A stretch of 64,000 nucleotides of DNA, taken from assembly GCF_017654315.1 (NCBI RefSeq), contig NZ_CP072203.1, forward strand, positions 2,604,001-2,668,000, written 5' to 3'. Shown here piece by piece: positions 9,717 through 21,570 of this stretch. How positions within the stretch are numbered: the stretch's first letter is position 1; each line of letters begins with the position of its first letter. The DNA is from Gordonia polyisoprenivorans. Its GTDB lineage: Bacteria; Actinomycetota; Actinomycetes; Mycobacteriales; Mycobacteriaceae. Position numbers and translations under genes: made by a program. Below the pieces are notes generated by a model that was given only the letters and a program-made list of their open reading frames with translations, was not told where the DNA came from and made no database searches.

Positions 9717-10593
9717 TCGGCGTCGGCCCATGCCGGGCCCGCAGCCGTCGGGGGGCGTACCGGGTTCCGGGGTCGGGCCGCATGGCGGCGGGTACGGCCG
9801 TTACGGCGTATCCGACGAGGACGAGCGACGAGCCGACATCGATCTACGGCAGGTGCACTTCGACGACGCGTTCATCGAAGCGCTCTCCCATGACGTGCCC
9901 ACGCCCACCCGTGACGACACCGAGTATCAGCTGGCTGCACTGCTGTCGGGCTGGCGCCACGAGGTTCTCTCCGAACCCGCACCGCCGATCCCCGGTGTTG
10001 CCGAGGTCGAGCGCGCCATGGCCGCGCGCTCGGGTGCGCGCCGTGGTGGCAGGGTGGTGCGCTCGCTGCGCGTCGTTGCCGGTGCGGCGGCGATCGCGGT
10101 GGTCGCCGCGGCCGGCCTGACCGTGGTGAGCGAGGGAGCCCAGCCGGGCGACTCGCTGTGGGGTGTCAAGAAGGTCGTGTTCGCGCAGGCCGCATCGGAG
10201 ACGCAGGCCGCCTACGACGTGCGTTCGGACCTGGAGCAGGCCGAGGCGGCACTCGCCTCCGGCGATCTCACACATGCACAGCAGCTCATTGCGCGGGCGC
10301 AGACGAAGATGGGGCCGGTGCGAGACTCGCAGACCCGGGATCAGATGAATCAGTGGATCACCCGGCTGCAGTCCGACGAGTCGGGCGCGCCCGCAGCGCC
10401 GACGCCGCAGGGCCCGGGTACCACCGCTCCCGATACCAGTGGCGCCGAGACCAGTGCCCCGCAGACCTCGGATCAGACCAGCGCTCCCTCGGAGCCGTCG
10501 ACGACGCCGAGCACCACCCCCACGACCACGACGCCGACCAGTTCACCGACACCGACGACGGCAACGACCACCACGACCACGCCGGCAGGCTGA
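9700..10593 (+). CDS. rsdA: RsdA, membrane-anchored anti-sigma-D factor
   Basis: RsdA holds SigD inactive at the membrane until regulated proteolysis frees it. The protein is 297 aa. The N-terminal sigma-binding segment RADIDLRQVHFDDAFIEALS is at about residues 43-62, a single TM at about 122-143 follows, and then an extracytoplasmic helical part. The last 70 residues are Thr/Pro/Ser-rich and end in TTTTTTPAG. The start is ATG 9700, preceded by AGGTGG; GTG 9688 is an alternative. A 12-bp hairpin terminator lies just downstream. Confidence 0.9.
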   Translation: MNDEHDRRRPMPGPQPSGGVPGSGVGPHGGGYGRYGVSDEDERRADIDLRQVHFDDAFIEALSHDVPTPTRDDTEYQLAALLSGWRHEVLSEPAPPIPGVAEVERAMAARSGARRGGRVVRSLRVVAGAAAIAVVAAAGLTVVSEGAQPGDSLWGVKKVVFAQAASETQAAYDVRSDLEQAEAALASGDLTHAQQLIARAQTKMGPVRDSQTRDQMNQWITRLQSDESGAPAAPTPQGPGTTAPDTSGAETSAPQTSDQTSAPSEPSTTPSTTPTTTTPTSSPTPTTATTTTTTPAG

Positions 10594-10645
10594 TCGTCGT
10601 CGGCCCGATTGACGTCTGCCTCATTCGACGTCTGCGGGATTCGGT

Positions 10646-10683
10646 CGACACCCCCGATCGGTGGTCTCGCCTCGGGGGTGTCG
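10646..10683. terminator. 12-bp hairpin between rsdA and DUF5319 gene
   Basis: Arms 10646-10657 (CGACACCCCCGA) and 10672-10683 are perfectly complementary around a 14-nt loop. The site lies between convergent gene ends and could serve both strands. Confidence 0.8.
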
Positions 10684-10695
10684 TTGGGGTCAAGC

Positions 10696-11085
10696 TCAGC
10701 GTTCGTCGCCGAGGTGGTTGTGCGCGTCGGCGTAACCGCGGCAGTAGTCCCACGTGACGTAGTCGTCGGGGCGCGGGTCGACGGCGGGCTCGTGCGGACG
10801 TACGGTGCCGTCGATCAGAAGTTGTAAAAGGTTGGCTCGCAACATATCCCAGTCGTGGTAATGGTCTTCGTGGCAGTCCTCGCAGACGACGACGAGGCCA
10901 CGGACCCCACGGTGGGCCAGAAGCGCTTCGTAGACGGCCAGATCCGCGAGATCTTCTTCGACCGCCACCCGCTCGTTCTCATCGAGGGGGATGCCGGGCT
11001 CCATCGAGTCCAACGCCGACGCGGGATCGCTGGGATCATCGGCGAACGGGTCGGGCGGAAGTCCTGGTGGCAAGTGGTCACGCAC
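10696..11085 (-). CDS. DUF5319 protein (Rv3412 family)
   Basis: This is a small acidic protein of 129 aa. It starts VRDHLPPGLPPDPFADDPSDP and contains a conserved VVCEDCHEDHYHDWDMLRANLLQLL segment, where the C-x2-C plus several His and Asp residues suggests a metal site; that is an inference. It ends DYVTWDYCRGYADAHNHLG. The family is conserved in Mycobacteriales beside guaB and the sigD locus and has no known function. The start GTG 11085 has TACGGT ending 6 nt upstream, consistent with a leaderless transcript. Confidence 0.85.
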   Translation of the reverse strand: MRDHLPPGLPPDPFADDPSDPASALDSMEPGIPLDENERVAVEEDLADLAVYEALLAHRGVRGLVVVCEDCHEDHYHDWDMLRANLLQLLIDGTVRPHEPAVDPRPDDYVTWDYCRGYADAHNHLGDER

Positions 11086-11098
11086 ACCTCCACCGTAA

Positions 11099-12742
<1,644 letters not shown>

Positions 12743-12853
12743 GTTCGCCTCGACGAGTCCGACCCGCAAGTTCACCGGTCCGCACGTGGCGGGCCCAGAA
12801 GACCCTCGTGGCGTGCGTTGCAACGACAGTGCGCCGGACAGAAAGGCGCATCG

Positions 12854-13996
12854 GTGCGTGACCTCGTGGACCTCGGCATGGGCCGGACGGCGCGGCAGAC
12901 CTTCGAACTCGACGACGTCAGCATCGTTCCGTCGCGGCGGACCCGGTCATCCAAGGACGTCTCGACGGCGTGGCAGATCGACGCCTACCGTTTCGAGGCG
13001 CCGATCCTGAGTCATCCGACAGACGCCTTGGTCTCGCCGGCGGTGGCCATCGAACTCGGACGACTCGGCGCTCTCGGCGTCATCAACGGTGAAGGGCTCT
13101 GGGCGCGTCATCGCGACGTCGAGGACAAGATCGCCGAGTTGGTCGAGGTGGCGACCACCGATCCCGATCCGCAGGCCGCGGTGCGGCGCCTGCAGGAACT
13201 GCATGCGGCGCCGCTGGATCCCGATCTGCTCGGTGCGGCCGTGGCCACCATCCGCGAGGCCGGGGTGACCACCGCCGTGCGCGTCAGCCCCCAGCACGCT
13301 CCCGAACTGACCCCGGCCCTGGTGGCCGGTGGTGTCGAGGTTCTGGTGGTGCACGGCACGATCATCTCCGCCGAGCACGTCGTGCAGGGCGCCGAACATC
13401 CGCTCAATCTCAAGACCTTCATCGCCGACCTCGACATCCCCGTCATCGCCGGCGGGGTGCACGATCATCGCACCGCGCTGCACCTGATGCGTACCGGCGC
13501 CGCCGGCGTCATCGTCGGGTACGGCTCCACCGCGGGCGCCACCACCACCGGAGAGGTCCTGGGCATCGGGGTGCCGATGGCCACCGCGATCGCCGACGCC
13601 GCCGCCGCCCGACGGGACTATCTGGACGAGACCGGCGGACGGTACGTTCACGTCATCGCCGACGGCGACATCCACACCTCCGGCGACCTGGCCAAGGCGA
13701 TCGCCTGTGGAGCCGACGCGGCCGTTCTCGGCACTCCGCTGGCCGCCGCGGCGCAGGCCCCGGGGCGGGGCTGGTACTGGCCGTCGGCGGCAGCGCATCC
13801 CGACACCCCACGCGGGGCCCTGCTGCAGGTGGCCACGCCCGACGGCCGACCGACCCTCGAACAGATTCTCACCGGCCCGTCCGCCGACCCCTACGGGGAG
13901 TTGAATCTGGTTGGCGCACTTCGTCGTTCGATGGCCAAAGCGGGGTACTCCGATCTCAAGGAGTTCCAGAAGGTCGGGTTGACGATTCACCGCTGA
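12854..13996 (+). CDS. guaB3: GuaB3, IMP dehydrogenase-family protein without catalytic Cys
   Basis: This 380-aa protein belongs to the GuaB3 branch of the IMPDH/GMPR family (Rv3410c). It lacks CBS domains. The position of the IMPDH catalytic Cys loop reads GYGSTAGATT (about residues 222-231), with no cysteine, so normal IMPDH chemistry through a Cys-XMP intermediate is not expected. The C-terminal DLKEFQKVGL is typical of the actinobacterial group. GTG 12854 has GAAAGG upstream at proper spacing. It lies 111 bp after guaB and is probably co-transcribed. Confidence 0.9.
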   Translation: MRDLVDLGMGRTARQTFELDDVSIVPSRRTRSSKDVSTAWQIDAYRFEAPILSHPTDALVSPAVAIELGRLGALGVINGEGLWARHRDVEDKIAELVEVATTDPDPQAAVRRLQELHAAPLDPDLLGAAVATIREAGVTTAVRVSPQHAPELTPALVAGGVEVLVVHGTIISAEHVVQGAEHPLNLKTFIADLDIPVIAGGVHDHRTALHLMRTGAAGVIVGYGSTAGATTTGEVLGIGVPMATAIADAAAARRDYLDETGGRYVHVIADGDIHTSGDLAKAIACGADAAVLGTPLAAAAQAPGRGWYWPSAAAHPDTPRGALLQVATPDGRPTLEQILTGPSADPYGELNLVGALRRSMAKAGYSDLKEFQKVGLTIHR

Positions 13997-14038
13997 GGGG
14001 AAAAGGAGACCCCCATCACTCAATGTGACAATCGGCGT

Positions 14039-14044
14039 TAGAAT
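14039..14044 (+). promoter_or_regulatory. -10 of the ChoD-like gene (leaderless)
   Basis: TAGAAT ends 7 nt before ATG 14052. There is no ribosome site, and the -35 region is weak. Confidence 0.5.
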
Positions 14045-14051
14045 GTTCGCC

Positions 14052-15818
14052 ATGGCAGCCCACCATGGTTCACCCGACTTCGACGTGCTCATCATCGGTT
14101 CCGGCTTCGGCGGCAGCGTCAGCGCGCTGCGCCTGGTCGAGAAGGGGTACCGGGTCGGCGTGATCGAAGCGGGTCGCCGCTTCGACGACGAGGACTTTGC
14201 CAAGACCAGCTGGCGGCTCAACAAGTGGCTCTGGGCACCCAAGCTCGGCCTCTACGGAATCCAGCGCATCCACGCCCTCAAGGACGTGATGATCCTCGCC
14301 GGTGCGGGTGTCGGCGGCGGCTCGCTCAACTACGCGAACACCCTGTACAAGCCGCCCACCCCGTTCTTCACCGATCCCCAGTGGAATCACATCACCGACT
14401 GGGAGGACGAACTGTCGCCGTACTACGACCAGGCGCGGCGGATGCTCGGGGTGGTCACCAATCCGACGTTCACCGAATCGGACCGCGTCATGCGTGAGGT
14501 CGCCGACGAGATGGGTGTCGGCGACACCTTCACCTCGACCCCGGTCGGTGTGTTCTTCGGGGAGAAGGTCGGCCTGGCCGGTCGTCCCGGACAGACCGTC
14601 CCCGACCCGTACTTCGGCGGGGCGGGTCCCGAGCGCACCGCGTGCACCGAATGCGGCGCCTGTATGACCGGTTGCCGGGTCGGCGCGAAGAACACCCTGA
14701 TGAAGAACTACCTCGGGCTGGCCGAACGCAACGGGGCGACGATCATCGACCGCACCACCGTCGACGGACTGTCCCGACGGGCCGACGGTACCTGGGAGGT
14801 GAGCACGCACGGCTCGTCGTCGTGGGGTCCGCTGGGCCGGCGCAGCCGCACCTACACCGCGTCGCAGGTGATCGTCGCGGCGGGGACCTTCAACACCCAG
14901 CGTCTGCTCCATCACGCCAAGGAGCGCACCCTGCCCGCGATCTCGGATGCCATGGGGCGTCTGACCCGCACCAACTCCGAATCGATCCTCGGTGCGAATG
15001 CGGCTCGATACGATCCCCAGCACGATTATTCGCACGGTGTCGCGATCACCTCGTCGTTCCATCCGGAGCCGAACACGCACATCGAGCCCGTCCGCTACGG
15101 CAAGGGGTCCAACGCCATCGCCTATCTGCAGACGCTGCTCACCGACGGTGGCACCCCGGCTCAACGATTCGGTCAGTTCCTGGCCGCGGTGGCCCGCAAT
15201 CCGTTCCTGCTCGCCCGGATTCTGGTGGTGCGCAAGTGGAGTCAGCGCACCGTGATCGCCCTGGTGATGCAGAACAACAACAATTCGCTGACCACCTTCG
15301 TGCGCAGGCGCGGACCGCTGCGCTACATCACCAGCAGGCAGGGGATCGGTGAGCCCAATCCGACCTGGATTCCCAAGGGCAACGAGGCCACCCGTCGGAT
15401 CGCCGACAAACTCCCGGGCGGGATGGCCGGCGGCACATGGGGTGACATCGTCAACATGCCGCTGACCGCCCACTATCTCGGTGGGTGCGCGATCTCCGAC
15501 GATCCGGCGAATGGTGTCATCGACCCTTATCACCGCGTCTGGAACTACCCGACGCTGCACATCACCGACGGCGCGTCGATCTCGGCCAATCTCGGTGTGA
15601 ATCCGTCGTTGTCGATCTGCGCCCAGGCCGAGCGCGCAATGGCGTTCTGGCCCAACAAGGGTGAGATCGACACCCGGCCGGAACAGGGTGCGGGATATAC
15701 GCGACTGCAACCGGTGGCACCTGCTGCGCCCGTGGTGCCCGCGGATGCGCCGGGGGCGTTGCGTTTGCCGATCACGCCGGTTGAGCGGGTCGAATTGCCT
15801 TCGGCGCCGGGAGCGTAG
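14052..15818 (+). CDS. choD: GMC oxidoreductase, cholesterol-oxidase-like (ChoD)
   Basis: This FAD-dependent GMC-family oxidoreductase has 588 aa. The FAD dinucleotide motif is IIGSGFGGS at about residues 13-21. It has a cysteine-rich insert (CTECGACMTGCRVGAKNT) and the C-terminal GMC signature HYLGGCAISDDPANGVIDP with DGASISANLGVNPSL. It corresponds to Rv3409c, named ChoD, though its physiological substrate is not settled and may be a sterol or another membrane alcohol. The C-terminal SAPGA and the stop codon are encoded by the first unit of a 36-bp tandem repeat. Confidence 0.88.
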   Translation: MAAHHGSPDFDVLIIGSGFGGSVSALRLVEKGYRVGVIEAGRRFDDEDFAKTSWRLNKWLWAPKLGLYGIQRIHALKDVMILAGAGVGGGSLNYANTLYKPPTPFFTDPQWNHITDWEDELSPYYDQARRMLGVVTNPTFTESDRVMREVADEMGVGDTFTSTPVGVFFGEKVGLAGRPGQTVPDPYFGGAGPERTACTECGACMTGCRVGAKNTLMKNYLGLAERNGATIIDRTTVDGLSRRADGTWEVSTHGSSSWGPLGRRSRTYTASQVIVAAGTFNTQRLLHHAKERTLPAISDAMGRLTRTNSESILGANAARYDPQHDYSHGVAITSSFHPEPNTHIEPVRYGKGSNAIAYLQTLLTDGGTPAQRFGQFLAAVARNPFLLARILVVRKWSQRTVIALVMQNNNNSLTTFVRRRGPLRYITSRQGIGEPNPTWIPKGNEATRRIADKLPGGMAGGTWGDIVNMPLTAHYLGGCAISDDPANGVIDPYHRVWNYPTLHITDGASISANLGVNPSLSICAQAERAMAFWPNKGEIDTRPEQGAGYTRLQPVAPAAPVVPADAPGALRLPITPVERVELPSAPGA

Positions 15819-15897
15819 CGAGCGGGCCGGGTGGGTTCGGCGCCGGGAGCGTAGCGAGCGGGCCGGGTGGGTTCGGCGCCGGGAGCGTAGCGAGCGG
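15800..15897. repeat. 36-bp tandem repeat, 2.7 copies
   Basis: Units at 15800-15835, 15836-15871 and 15872-15897 are identical over their length; the third is truncated at 26 bp. Each contains the palindrome CGGCGCCG and the motif GGGAGCGTAGCGAGC. The array lies between the convergent ends of choD and ecfT and supplies the choD stop codon. Confidence 0.95.
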
Positions 15898-15902
15898 CGC
15901 GG

Positions 15903-16505
15903 TCAGTCCAGGCTGCGTGCCGAGAGGCTCTCGGCGAATCCGTCGGCGGTGCGCAGGGCGCCGAGCACGATGGGCGCCACCAGGATTCGAGGTCCGGGGC
16001 GTAGGCCGCGAGCCCGTCGGGCCTCGTCGACCTGACCGGCGATCTCGACCATCAGGGGGATCGCGCGGATCGTGAGTGCCAGGGCGATCGCGATGAGGTC
16101 GGTGCGAACCCCGAAGCGCCGCAAGGGCTGCAATCCGCGGGTCAGTGAGTCGAGCATGTCGGTGGTCCGGGTGGTCAGGGTGACCACCGCCGCCAGCAGC
16201 ACCGACAGCGCCAGGATTCCGCACACGAGCAGCGCGCGCCGCGCGTCGGTGAAGATCCACTGGAAAGCGAAGATGAACACCAGGATCCACAGGGTGGGCC
16301 GGAACTGGCGCCAGGCGGTGACCGGTCCGATCCCGGCCAGCGCGTAGAGCGCCGCCACGGCGAGTGTGGCAATGCCCAGCGCGGGCAGTGAGCGTACGGC
16401 CAGGGAGATCGCCAGGATCGCCACGGCGAGCCCGACCAGCTTGATTCCGGGCGAGAGCCGGTGCAGCGGTGAGTGTCCCGGACGGTAGGTGCCCAGCGGA
16501 TTCAC
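15903..16505 (-). CDS. bioN: EcfT, ECF-transporter transmembrane coupling protein (biotin, BioN type)
   Basis: EcfT links the ATPase to the substrate-binding BioY in the membrane. The protein is 200 aa with about five hydrophobic segments and the diagnostic coupling motif EARRARGLRPG at about residues 162-172. GTG 16505 overlaps the ecfA stop as GTGA, so it is translated with ecfA. The order bioY-ecfA-ecfT on one strand indicates a dedicated biotin uptake system. Confidence 0.92.
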   Translation of the reverse strand: MNPLGTYRPGHSPLHRLSPGIKLVGLAVAILAISLAVRSLPALGIATLAVAALYALAGIGPVTAWRQFRPTLWILVFIFAFQWIFTDARRALLVCGILALSVLLAAVVTLTTRTTDMLDSLTRGLQPLRRFGVRTDLIAIALALTIRAIPLMVEIAGQVDEARRARGLRPGPRILVAPIVLGALRTADGFAESLSARSLD

Positions 16506-17176
16506 GTCATCATCTCCCGGTAGTGGCGCAGTGCCGGTGTGGGCTCGTCGTCGGCGACGATGCGTCCGTCGTCCATCACCAGGACGCGGTCGAAGTCGGA
16601 GACGAGGTCGAGGTCGTGACTGACGACGATGAGTTGCTCGGTCAGTCCGGCGAACACCGCGCGCAACATCCGGGCGTTGCGCAGATCCAGCAGGGTGGTC
16701 GGTTCGTCGGCGACGATCACCGCGGGTTCGGTGACGAACACCGATGCCAGGGCGAGGAGTTGTTTCTGGCCGCCGGAGAGCCGTCCGGCGGGGGAGTCGG
16801 CGTGGTCGGCCAACCCGAACCGGTCGAGCACGGTCCGGGTGCGTTCGGCGCGTTCGGTTCTGTTCAGTTCGGTGCGGGTGAGGGAGAGCTCGATGTCCTC
16901 GGCGACGGTCGGCATGATGATCTGCCGGTCGGGGTCGGAGAAGATGAAGCCGACCTCGCGGCGGACGCGTCGTTTGTGGCGTCGCGCGTCGATCCCGTTG
17001 ACCGTCACCGTGCCGTGGTCGGGGACGACGAGCGCGTTGATCATTCGCACCAGGGTCGATTTGCCGCTGCCGTTGGCGCCGACGATCCCGATGCGATGTT
17101 CCGACAGTGTCAGCGACACCTCGCGCAGCACGGTGCGGGCACCGAAGGCGTGGGTGATGTCGCGGAACTCGATCAC
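16502..17176 (-). CDS. bioM: EcfA, ECF-transporter ATPase (biotin, BioM type)
   Basis: This is the cytoplasmic ABC ATPase of the biotin transporter, 224 aa. Walker A is GANGSGKST at about residues 34-42, the Q-loop region contains SDPDRQIIMPTV, the signature is LSGGQKQLLALA, and Walker B is AVIVADEPT followed by the H-loop in VVSHDLD. A single ATPase gene with one EcfT and one BioY is the group I arrangement. It begins with GTG 17176, 19 bp after bioY. Confidence 0.94.
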   Translation of the reverse strand: MIEFRDITHAFGARTVLREVSLTLSEHRIGIVGANGSGKSTLVRMINALVVPDHGTVTVNGIDARRHKRRVRREVGFIFSDPDRQIIMPTVAEDIELSLTRTELNRTERAERTRTVLDRFGLADHADSPAGRLSGGQKQLLALASVFVTEPAVIVADEPTTLLDLRNARMLRAVFAGLTEQLIVVSHDLDLVSDFDRVLVMDDGRIVADDEPTPALRHYREMMT

Positions 17177-17195
17177 GATGGCGGTCCGGTCGCGG

Positions 17196-17840
17196 TCAGT
17201 TCGACGGGGAGGCCTCGTGGGTCGGTCGCCGCAGCGGGCCGATCAGACCCGGCCATCCGCGGTGGACCTGGGCGGCGACCAAGGCGGTGACGACGGCCTT
17301 GATCGCGTCGCCGAGGATGAACCAGCCGTTCGCGGCGATCGCCGCCCACAGCGTCATGTCGGCGCGGATCATCAGGCCGATGGTGCCGCAGATGTACACC
17401 ACGAGAATCCCGCCGATGATGTTGATGACGATGCCGGGCAGCACCCGATACCGCGGCACCGTCTGCGATCGGGCGCGCGTCCACATCATCAGTGCGGTCA
17501 GTACGCCGATGACGATCACTCCCGGCAGGAAGCCGACGAAGAAACCCGCGGTGGGGGAGCTCAACGCGGTCAGCCCGTTGCGGCCGCCGGAGAGGATCGG
17601 CAGGCCGGCGATCGCGAGCACCATGAAGATGACCACCGACAGCGTGCCCTTCTTGGGGCCGAGGATCGCCCCGGCGAGCATCACGCCGAGCGTCTGGAAG
17701 GTGATGGGCACGCCGGCGGTGCCCACGGTGATGGTGCCGGGCAGGCCGAGTGCGGCAATCAGCGCGGCGAATACCGCCGCCTGGGTGATGTCGGCGATGG
17801 TCAGTGACCAGGCACTGGGCCGGGTATCAGAAGTAGTCAT
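17196..17840 (-). CDS. bioY: BioY, biotin-binding S component
   Basis: BioY is the substrate-binding membrane protein of the biotin ECF transporter. The protein is 214 aa with about six TM segments and the family motif region GTAGVPITFQTLGVMLAGAILGPKKG at about residues 42-67, plus SSPTAGFFVGF. ATG 17840 was chosen; ATG 17861 would add seven residues. It leads the bioY-ecfA-ecfT operon and is divergent from guaA. I did not find a BioQ-type palindrome upstream. Confidence 0.94.
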   Translation of the reverse strand: MTTSDTRPSAWSLTIADITQAAVFAALIAALGLPGTITVGTAGVPITFQTLGVMLAGAILGPKKGTLSVVIFMVLAIAGLPILSGGRNGLTALSSPTAGFFVGFLPGVIVIGVLTALMMWTRARSQTVPRYRVLPGIVINIIGGILVVYICGTIGLMIRADMTLWAAIAANGWFILGDAIKAVVTALVAAQVHRGWPGLIGPLRRPTHEASPSN

Positions 17841-17926
17841 TGCGAAAGATGAGTATTCCACGACGATCGGGGTCCGCGATCCGCCAGGGCGCGCAGGGTG
17901 AACCGCCCGGTGTCCGGCGGTGCCAC

Positions 17927-17932
17927 TAGACT
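17927..17932 (+). promoter_or_regulatory. -10 of guaA (leaderless)
   Basis: TAGACT ends 6 nt before GTG 17939, and no Shine-Dalgarno sequence is present. Confidence 0.5.
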
Positions 17933-17938
17933 CGCCCT

Positions 17939-19526
<1,588 letters not shown>

Positions 19527-19565
19527 TGGGGGCCGTGGTGCCGTCGCCATCGACGTGCGAGTGAG

Positions 19566-19760
19566 ATGTCCGGCGCCATCGGTCTCGCAGCGCTGACACT
19601 CGTGTCGCTGCTACTCGCCGCGGCAGCGATCGTTGCGGCCGTGACGGTGCATCGGCGCACCGGAAGTGTTGTCGGAGCGGTGGTCACCGCCTGTGCCGCA
19701 GCGCTCGTCACCTATGGCGTCGTGATCATCGTGATCATGAGCGGGCAACCGAACCTCTAG
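19566..19760 (+). CDS. Small membrane protein, unknown
   Basis: This is a 64-aa protein made almost entirely of two hydrophobic segments (LAALTLVSLLLAAAAIVAAV and AVVTACAAALVTYGVVIIVIM) joined by a short basic loop VHRRTG. It starts 40 bp after guaA in the same direction, so it may be co-transcribed. No family is recognised. It could be a chance ORF, but the clean two-helix pattern supports a real gene. Confidence 0.5.
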   Translation: MSGAIGLAALTLVSLLLAAAAIVAAVTVHRRTGSVVGAVVTACAAALVTYGVVIIVIMSGQPNL

Positions 19761-19776
19761 ACAGTTCGGCAGATGA

Positions 19777-20055
19777 TCAGCGCGACCGGGCCGATCGCGC
19801 TCCGGTCGCGATGAGCAGGGCGCCGACGGCGACGGCGATCCCGACGACGACCCATCCGATGGTCGCCGGGTCGGGCAGCGTCGGCCCGTCGGCGAGTCCC
19901 CAGCCGGCCACCAGCAGGGCGGCGAGCCCGATCACCGCCACCACGGGGGCCCGATGCTGTGGTGCGCGGTCGGTGTCGCTGTCCTCCGTGTTGTCGAATG
20001 ATGGTGTCGTGCTGTTCATCTCGTCTCCTGTCCAGGGATTGCCGGAGGTGTTCAT
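19777..20055 (-). CDS. Small two-TM membrane protein downstream of the PspC/LiaF-like gene
   Basis: The protein is 92 aa: an acidic N-terminal tail of about 36 residues and two TM segments (VVAVIGLAALLVAGWGLA and IGWVVVGIAVAVGALLIAT) ending in a basic tip. Its ATG overlaps the stop of the preceding PspC/LiaF-like gene as ATGA, so the two are coupled and it probably works in the same envelope-stress system. The family is not recognised. Confidence 0.7.
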   Translation of the reverse strand: MNTSGNPWTGDEMNSTTPSFDNTEDSDTDRAPQHRAPVVAVIGLAALLVAGWGLADGPTLPDPATIGWVVVGIAVAVGALLIATGARSARSR

Positions 20056-21416
20056 CGCTGTACCTTCACACTGCCGACATTGGTGTGGGCGTCGATGGTG
20101 AGCACGGGACCGGTGGTGCCGTCGTTGCCGCCGTCGAGTCCCTCGGGGCAGGAGTAGTCGCCGACGCCCGCGCTGCATTCGGCTCGGATGTTCATCCCGG
20201 CGGGCACCTCGACGACGATCTCACCGATTCCGTTGCGCAGGTGCACGGTCTCGTCGGTCGTCAGGTCGACGTCGCGGAGATCGAGCGTCATGCTGCCCAT
20301 GGTCAGTGTGTAGTCGTCACGGATGTCGTTCTCGCTCATGGGCTTCCAATTCCGCTCGCCGACCCCGCCGCCGGGCATACCGAACCGGTGGTCACCGGAG
20401 GCGGCGCCGGCGAGCAACGTAGTCACGATCACCGCCGCCGACAGTCCGACCGCGAGCGGTACCAACGCCCCCGGATGGGACCGCGTGGAATGCCTGCGCA
20501 GCCCGTTGACCAGCAGACCCGCTCCGATCACGGCCAACGCCAGGGACAGCACGTGTGGCACGGTGAACCAGCCGGCGCCGAGTCCGTGTGCGGCGATCCC
20601 GCCGGCCACCACCAGGACCGCGATGCCGACCACGATGAACGAGAACGCCGATCGGCGGGGTGCGGCAGGTGGCGTCGGCGGCGCCGCCGGTGTGGTGGGT
20701 TCGGGGAGGTCCCAGGCGAATCGGGCGGCCCCGAGCGGATCCCACGACGGGGGTGTGGCCTCGACGAAGTCGGTCGGTGCGGCAGAAGTCGAGGCTGTGG
20801 TGCTCGCGGTCGCTGATGTGGCGACCCCGGCCGCCGGCTTGGCGAGATCGACCGCTCCCGGTGTGCCGGGTACCGACGCCGATGCCGTGGATGCCGCACC
20901 GGTTCGTACCGCGCGCGGGGTCCAGCGGACGAATCGTTGCGGCGGTTCGGGCGCCGACACGGTCGCCACGCTGGTGTCGGCGGGCGGTTCGGGCGTGCGC
21001 AGGAACAACAACCACCATCCGATGAGCATCAGGATGCCGCCGACGATTCCGCCCGAACCCCAAGGGCCACGCGAGAACACCGACGACACGACGATCACGA
21101 CGACCACCCACAGGATCACCGTCGGATTGTTGTGCCACCCACGGGAGACACCGCGATCGCCGCCCGCGGCGTGCGTGCGGGCCCGGGTGGTGGACGGAAA
21201 GGCGATCCACGCCGCGAGGTACAGGAGCACCCCGCTGCCGCCGAAGACGGCCGCCACCACGAACGCCACCTTCACCAGCGTCGGGTCGACCCGGTAGCGC
21301 TCACCGATGCCCGTGCAGACACCGGCGATGGTGCGCGGAGAGGCCGGTCTGGTGGGCCGTGTGGCCCACAGCCGTTCGAGCTGCGTCCGAACCTGCGTCG
21401 TGTCCATGGCACTCAT
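20052..21416 (-). CDS. PspC- and LiaF-like membrane protein (EsrI-like)
   Basis: This 454-aa protein has an N-terminal PspC domain (RTIAGVCTGIGERYRVDPTLVKVAFVVAAVFGGSGVLLYLAAWIAFP, about residues 28-74), several further TM segments, a Pro/Ala-rich linker, and a C-terminal LiaF/toast-rack-like beta domain (MTLDLRDVDL, IGEIVVEVPAGMNI, DAHTNVGSVKV). It is divergent from a PspC-histidine kinase and its response regulator. This matches the EsrISR envelope-stress system of Corynebacterium glutamicum, where the equivalent protein modulates the kinase. ATG 21407 is an alternative start. Confidence 0.85.
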   Translation of the reverse strand: MSAMDTTQVRTQLERLWATRPTRPASPRTIAGVCTGIGERYRVDPTLVKVAFVVAAVFGGSGVLLYLAAWIAFPSTTRARTHAAGGDRGVSRGWHNNPTVILWVVVVIVVSSVFSRGPWGSGGIVGGILMLIGWWLLFLRTPEPPADTSVATVSAPEPPQRFVRWTPRAVRTGAASTASASVPGTPGAVDLAKPAAGVATSATASTTASTSAAPTDFVEATPPSWDPLGAARFAWDLPEPTTPAAPPTPPAAPRRSAFSFIVVGIAVLVVAGGIAAHGLGAGWFTVPHVLSLALAVIGAGLLVNGLRRHSTRSHPGALVPLAVGLSAAVIVTTLLAGAASGDHRFGMPGGGVGERNWKPMSENDIRDDYTLTMGSMTLDLRDVDLTTDETVHLRNGIGEIVVEVPAGMNIRAECSAGVGDYSCPEGLDGGNDGTTGPVLTIDAHTNVGSVKVQR

Positions 21417-21570
21417 CGTGCTCGGTTCGTGGCGAGCTCACATCGGGGACCGACCCTGAGATCCACCCGGATCGACGCGTCACCGACGCCGGCCGGTGGC
21501 GCGGTCTTCGGGGTCGGCACCGGGGTGAACCCTGATGCCCGGGCCCGACGATCATGGAAGTATCGAAGGC

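Noticed and set aside
14070..15710. 546-aa ORF opposite choD
   Set aside because: Antisense shadow of a well-supported GMC oxidoreductase with no recognisable domain.
15800..15897. CRISPR repeat of 36 bp
   Set aside because: The units are directly joined with no spacers, and only 2.7 copies exist.
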